In this document: in pieces, positions 4,994 through 7,423 of the stretch
Numbering within the stretch: position 1 is the first letter of the stretch
How the letters are laid out: each line of letters opens with the position of its first letter
Assembly: GCA_934119965.1 (NCBI GenBank)
Contig: CAKOTA010000034.1
Span: 1-7,423 of the forward strand
Origin: an uncultured Bacilli bacterium
Lineage (GTDB): Bacteria; Bacillota_I; Bacilli_A; RF39; UBA660
Length of the DNA: 7,423 nt
Direction: 5' to 3'
Made by a program: the position numbers and the translations under genes
The notes under the pieces: generated by a model
Told to the model about the DNA's origin: nothing
What the model saw: the letters and a program-made list of their open reading frames with translations, nothing else
The model's database searches: none

Positions 4994-6065
4994 AGTAGTC
5001 ATAATCAGTACTGTTGGTCTAATTTATGATGGGATTACTAGTGTTATAGTGTCTTATTTAGAAGCAATGGATAAAACAGATTTAGAAATATATGTTGTAA
5101 ATACAATAAAATCTGAACCAAAAATATTAGACAGAATCACGGATTTAGGCTGTAAAGTAGTTGATTTGCCATCACGAAAAACTGAGACATTATCATATTT
5201 CATAAAATTGACTGATTTTATAAAAAAAAATAGAATTAATATTGTGCATGCGCATGGTAATAGTGCAACTCTTGCTATTGAATTACTTGCTGGATATTTA
5301 GGAGGAGCAAAAAAAAGAATAGCTCATTCACATAATACCAAATGTAATCAGGTCAATGCAGATAAGTTGTTAAGACCCCTTTTTTATAAGTTATGTACTG
5401 ATTCAATAGCATGTGGAAATGAAGCAGGGATATGGCTGTTCAAAGACAAGCCATTTACAGTATTAAAGAATGGTCGAAATATAAATAAATATGCTTTTTC
5501 ACATAATAAAAGAAAAGTAATCAGAGATATGTACTCATTAGAAGATTCGTTTGTTTTAGGGCATGTTGGAGGCTTTTTTGAACAAAAAAATCATAAGTAT
5601 GTTATAAGAATTTTTAGGGAATTTTTAAAGACTTATCCGAAATCTAAGTTATTTTTGATTGGTGATGGACCTTTAAAAGAAGAAATTCTAAATAATGTTG
5701 CTGATATCAAAGATAATGTGATATTTACTGGAGCAATCGAGAATGTAAATGATTATTTAAATGCGTGTGATGGAATGCTCCTGCCATCCTTGTTTGAAGG
5801 GTTGCCTCTTGTGGCAATTGAATGGCAAATAAATGGGTTGCCTGCAATTTTATCTGACACAATAACAAAGGATTGTAAACTCACACCAAATGTAAAATTT
5901 GATTCAATTGAACAAAGTCCTGAAATATGGGCAGATGACATTGCAAAAATGATAAACGAGAATGATAGAGAAGTATCTTCAGAAATTTCAAAGAAGATGA
6001 TAAGAGAGAAAGGCTTTGATATAGAGGATAATGCAAAAATATTACGTAGTATATACTTATCCTAA
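4986..6065 (+). CDS. GT4 family glycosyltransferase, EpsF-like
   Basis: This is a retaining GT-B transferase expected to extend the lipid-linked repeat unit on the cytoplasmic membrane face. The 359 residues have the family layout: an acceptor-side N-terminal domain starting MNKVVIISTVGLIYDGIT, VHAHG (87-91), and the AHSHNT motif (113-118) typical of EpsF-like proteins. The donor domain shows GHVGGFFEQKNH (192-203), IGDGPLKEE (225-233) and the EX7E pair Glu271...Glu279 in FEGLPLVAIE. I chose ATG 4986 because GAGGAAAA (4973-4980) is correctly placed and the overlap with the previous gene is only 8 bases. A TTG at 4959 would add nine basic residues and lacks a site. Arg codons are mostly AGA/AGG, unlike the mutase gene. 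The linkage formed is unknown. Confidence 0.88.
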   Translation: MNKVVIISTVGLIYDGITSVIVSYLEAMDKTDLEIYVVNTIKSEPKILDRITDLGCKVVDLPSRKTETLSYFIKLTDFIKKNRINIVHAHGNSATLAIELLAGYLGGAKKRIAHSHNTKCNQVNADKLLRPLFYKLCTDSIACGNEAGIWLFKDKPFTVLKNGRNINKYAFSHNKRKVIRDMYSLEDSFVLGHVGGFFEQKNHKYVIRIFREFLKTYPKSKLFLIGDGPLKEEILNNVADIKDNVIFTGAIENVNDYLNACDGMLLPSLFEGLPLVAIEWQINGLPAILSDTITKDCKLTPNVKFDSIEQSPEIWADDIAKMINENDREVSSEISKKMIREKGFDIEDNAKILRSIYLS

Positions 6066-6086
6066 ATATTAAATGTGTGAAATATT

Positions 6087-6995
6087 ATGAAAATTGCTAT
6101 ATTTATGTCCACATATAATGGAGAAAAATATATTAATCAACAATTGGAAAGTATTTTTAACCAAAAAGTATGTGCAAGTATTGAATTATATATTAGAGAT
6201 GATGGTAGTACTGATCGTACTGTTGATATCATTAGAAAATGGAAAGAACAATTTAATATTACTTTATTTATTGAAAATAATGTCGGTCCAGCTCAAAGTT
6301 TTTGGAAATTATTTTCGATGAAAGATATCAAAGCTGATTTTTATGCCTTTGCAGATCAAGATGATTTATGGGATTCAAATAAATTACAAGTTGGCATTGA
6401 TTCTTTAAAGAATGATGAAAAAGAAGCATTGTGGTGTTCTAATTGTAGAATTATCGATCAAAATGGAATAGTTTTTAAAAGCGAAATGAACAAAAATACT
6501 CCTGATTTTAACATTATTTCTCAATTTATTTGTGGAACAACTCAAGGATGTGCAATGCTATTAAATGATCAATTACGAAATTACATCCTAAGTAAAAGTA
6601 TAAATAAAATACCAATGCATGACTTTATTATAATGACATACGCAATTGCAAAAGGTAAAGTAATTTATGAAAAGTGCCCGACTTTTGGATATCGTGTTCA
6701 CAATAATAATGTAGTAGCAAAAGAAGGAAAAAATCCGTTAAAGCATGCAATTGATTCTCTGAATAGATGGTTTTCTAAAGAACATAAGAATGAATTAAGT
6801 TTATATGCAGAGGAATTTTTGATTAATAATGAGGAGTACTTAGATAATTTAACAAGAGAATATTTAAATGAATTAATTGATGGTAGAGATAGTGTAGTTT
6901 CTCGAATGAAAATCGTTTTTAACACTAATACTAAGTCACAAAACAAAAAAGCCGAAAGATCTTTTAAGATTAGAATGTTATTAGGCATATTATAA
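6087..6995 (+). CDS. GT2 family glycosyltransferase, rhamnosyltransferase-like
   Basis: This is an inverting GT-A transferase of the capsule/O-antigen rhamnosyltransferase-like group, acting on the lipid-linked repeat. In 302 residues it shows IFMSTYNGEKYINQQLESI (5-23), RDDGSTDRT (37-45), the metal-binding FADQDDLWDSNK (88-99), a mid-protein IPMHDF (175-180) in the place of the catalytic-base region, and YRVHNNNVVA (202-211), which corresponds to the YR-H--N motif of this subfamily. All expected motifs are present. The gene lies 21 bases after the GT4 gene. A TGA at 6078-6080 is in frame upstream, so ATG 6087 is the first possible start, yet no AGG-type ribosome site precedes it, unlike every other gene here. 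Rhamnose as donor is a family-level inference; no dTDP-rhamnose genes are in the window. Confidence 0.87.
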   Translation: MKIAIFMSTYNGEKYINQQLESIFNQKVCASIELYIRDDGSTDRTVDIIRKWKEQFNITLFIENNVGPAQSFWKLFSMKDIKADFYAFADQDDLWDSNKLQVGIDSLKNDEKEALWCSNCRIIDQNGIVFKSEMNKNTPDFNIISQFICGTTQGCAMLLNDQLRNYILSKSINKIPMHDFIIMTYAIAKGKVIYEKCPTFGYRVHNNNVVAKEGKNPLKHAIDSLNRWFSKEHKNELSLYAEEFLINNEEYLDNLTREYLNELIDGRDSVVSRMKIVFNTNTKSQNKKAERSFKIRMLLGIL

Positions 6996-7020
6996 TTTAA
7001 TAATGATGATGGAGGAGTAA

Positions 7021-7423
7021 ATGTTTGCTAAATTAAAAAAAGATACATATTTTTTTATTTTATTTTTCTATGTTTTAATAATGGTGTTAGACGAAAGTAA
7101 TTATAAATATAATTCATATTATAATGTTTTATCATTTGTTGGTAAATTAGTCATTTTTTGTTTCATTTTAGTTTATATAAAGAAATTTAACATTATACAG
7201 ATTAAGCATGATATATTTATATTTTCATTAATTTTTTTAAATGCTTTATCTATGTTTAAAAATGGCTTAGAAATTAACATGATACTATTTTTGCTGATGA
7301 TACTTGCATCAAAAAAAGTGCCTTTGTATTCAGTATTTAAAGTTTTTCTACTCTCATTTTTAATAGGAATCTGTTTTATAGTTTTATCATCTTTTATAGG
7401 TTTTATTCCAGATACATTAAATG
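7021..7423 (+). CDS. Multi-pass membrane protein, probable Wzy polysaccharide polymerase (partial)
   Basis: An ORF opens at ATG 7021 and is still open at the window edge (134 codons). GGAGGAG (7011-7017) is a strong ribosome site 3 bases upstream. The visible part is extremely hydrophobic, with likely membrane segments at about residues 10-23, 36-53, 64-79, 85-96 and 103-128 separated by short charged loops (KYNSYYN, KKFNIIQIKHD, KKV). It starts 25 bases after the GT2 gene in the same operon. Wzy-type polymerases of Gram-positive capsule loci have this size, topology and position. The flippase Wzx is the main alternative; its first segments are usually followed by basic cytoplasmic loops and I do not see its typical N-terminus. 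The 3' part is missing, so no catalytic loop can be checked. Confidence 0.7.
   Translation, partial: MFAKLKKDTYFFILFFYVLIMVLDESNYKYNSYYNVLSFVGKLVIFCFILVYIKKFNIIQIKHDIFIFSLIFLNALSMFKNGLEINMILFLLMILASKKVPLYSVFKVFLLSFLIGICFIVLSSFIGFIPDTLN

Overview
The window looks like part of a capsule or exopolysaccharide locus from a low-GC Gram-positive bacterium (Bacillota). The basis is very AT-rich DNA, strong AGGAGG-type ribosome binding sites, tight same-strand packing, intrinsic terminators with T-runs, and capsule-type glycosyltransferases. Genus cannot be fixed from the sequence; a gut Firmicute (Erysipelotrichia- or Clostridia-like) would fit, but that is a guess. Every convincing gene is on the + strand.

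Region 1 (1-3227) is a precursor-supply operon. A strong intrinsic terminator (39-69) closes an upstream gene outside the window. An extended -10 promoter (84-112) then drives a phosphoglucomutase/phosphomannomutase (208-1902) and, 14 bases later, a guanylyltransferase fused to a cupin isomerase-like domain (1917-3227). Together they could take fructose-6-P through mannose-6-P and mannose-1-P to GDP-mannose; the mutase also gives glucose-1-P for UDP-sugars.

Region 2 (3228-4007) is 780 bases without a conventional gene, and is the most unusual part. It holds three short palindromes in a row (3233-3298), the first enclosing a perfect TATAAT. Next is a compact folded element of about 175 bases, closed by a GC-rich 7-bp stem and followed by a T-run (3305-3480). 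A second extended -10 promoter (3508-3536) resembles the region 1 promoter base for base at the same spacing. After it come an attenuator-like hairpin with seven Ts, two further hairpins, and a possible 40-residue hydrophobic peptide (3670-3792). The reading offered is a regulated start of the glycosyltransferase operon with a leader of about 465 nt, perhaps under processive antitermination; this is inference.

Region 3 (4008-7423) is the assembly operon: an Alg14-like and Alg13-like split glycosyltransferase pair (4008-4469, 4481-4993), an EpsF-like GT4 transferase overlapping the previous gene by 8 bases (4986-6065), a GT2 rhamnosyltransferase-like enzyme (6087-6995), and the start of a multi-pass membrane protein that is probably the Wzy polymerase (7021 to the window edge). 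These enzymes would build a lipid-linked repeat unit on the inner membrane face for later polymerisation. The initiating sugar-phosphate transferase, flippase and chain-length regulators are not in the window.
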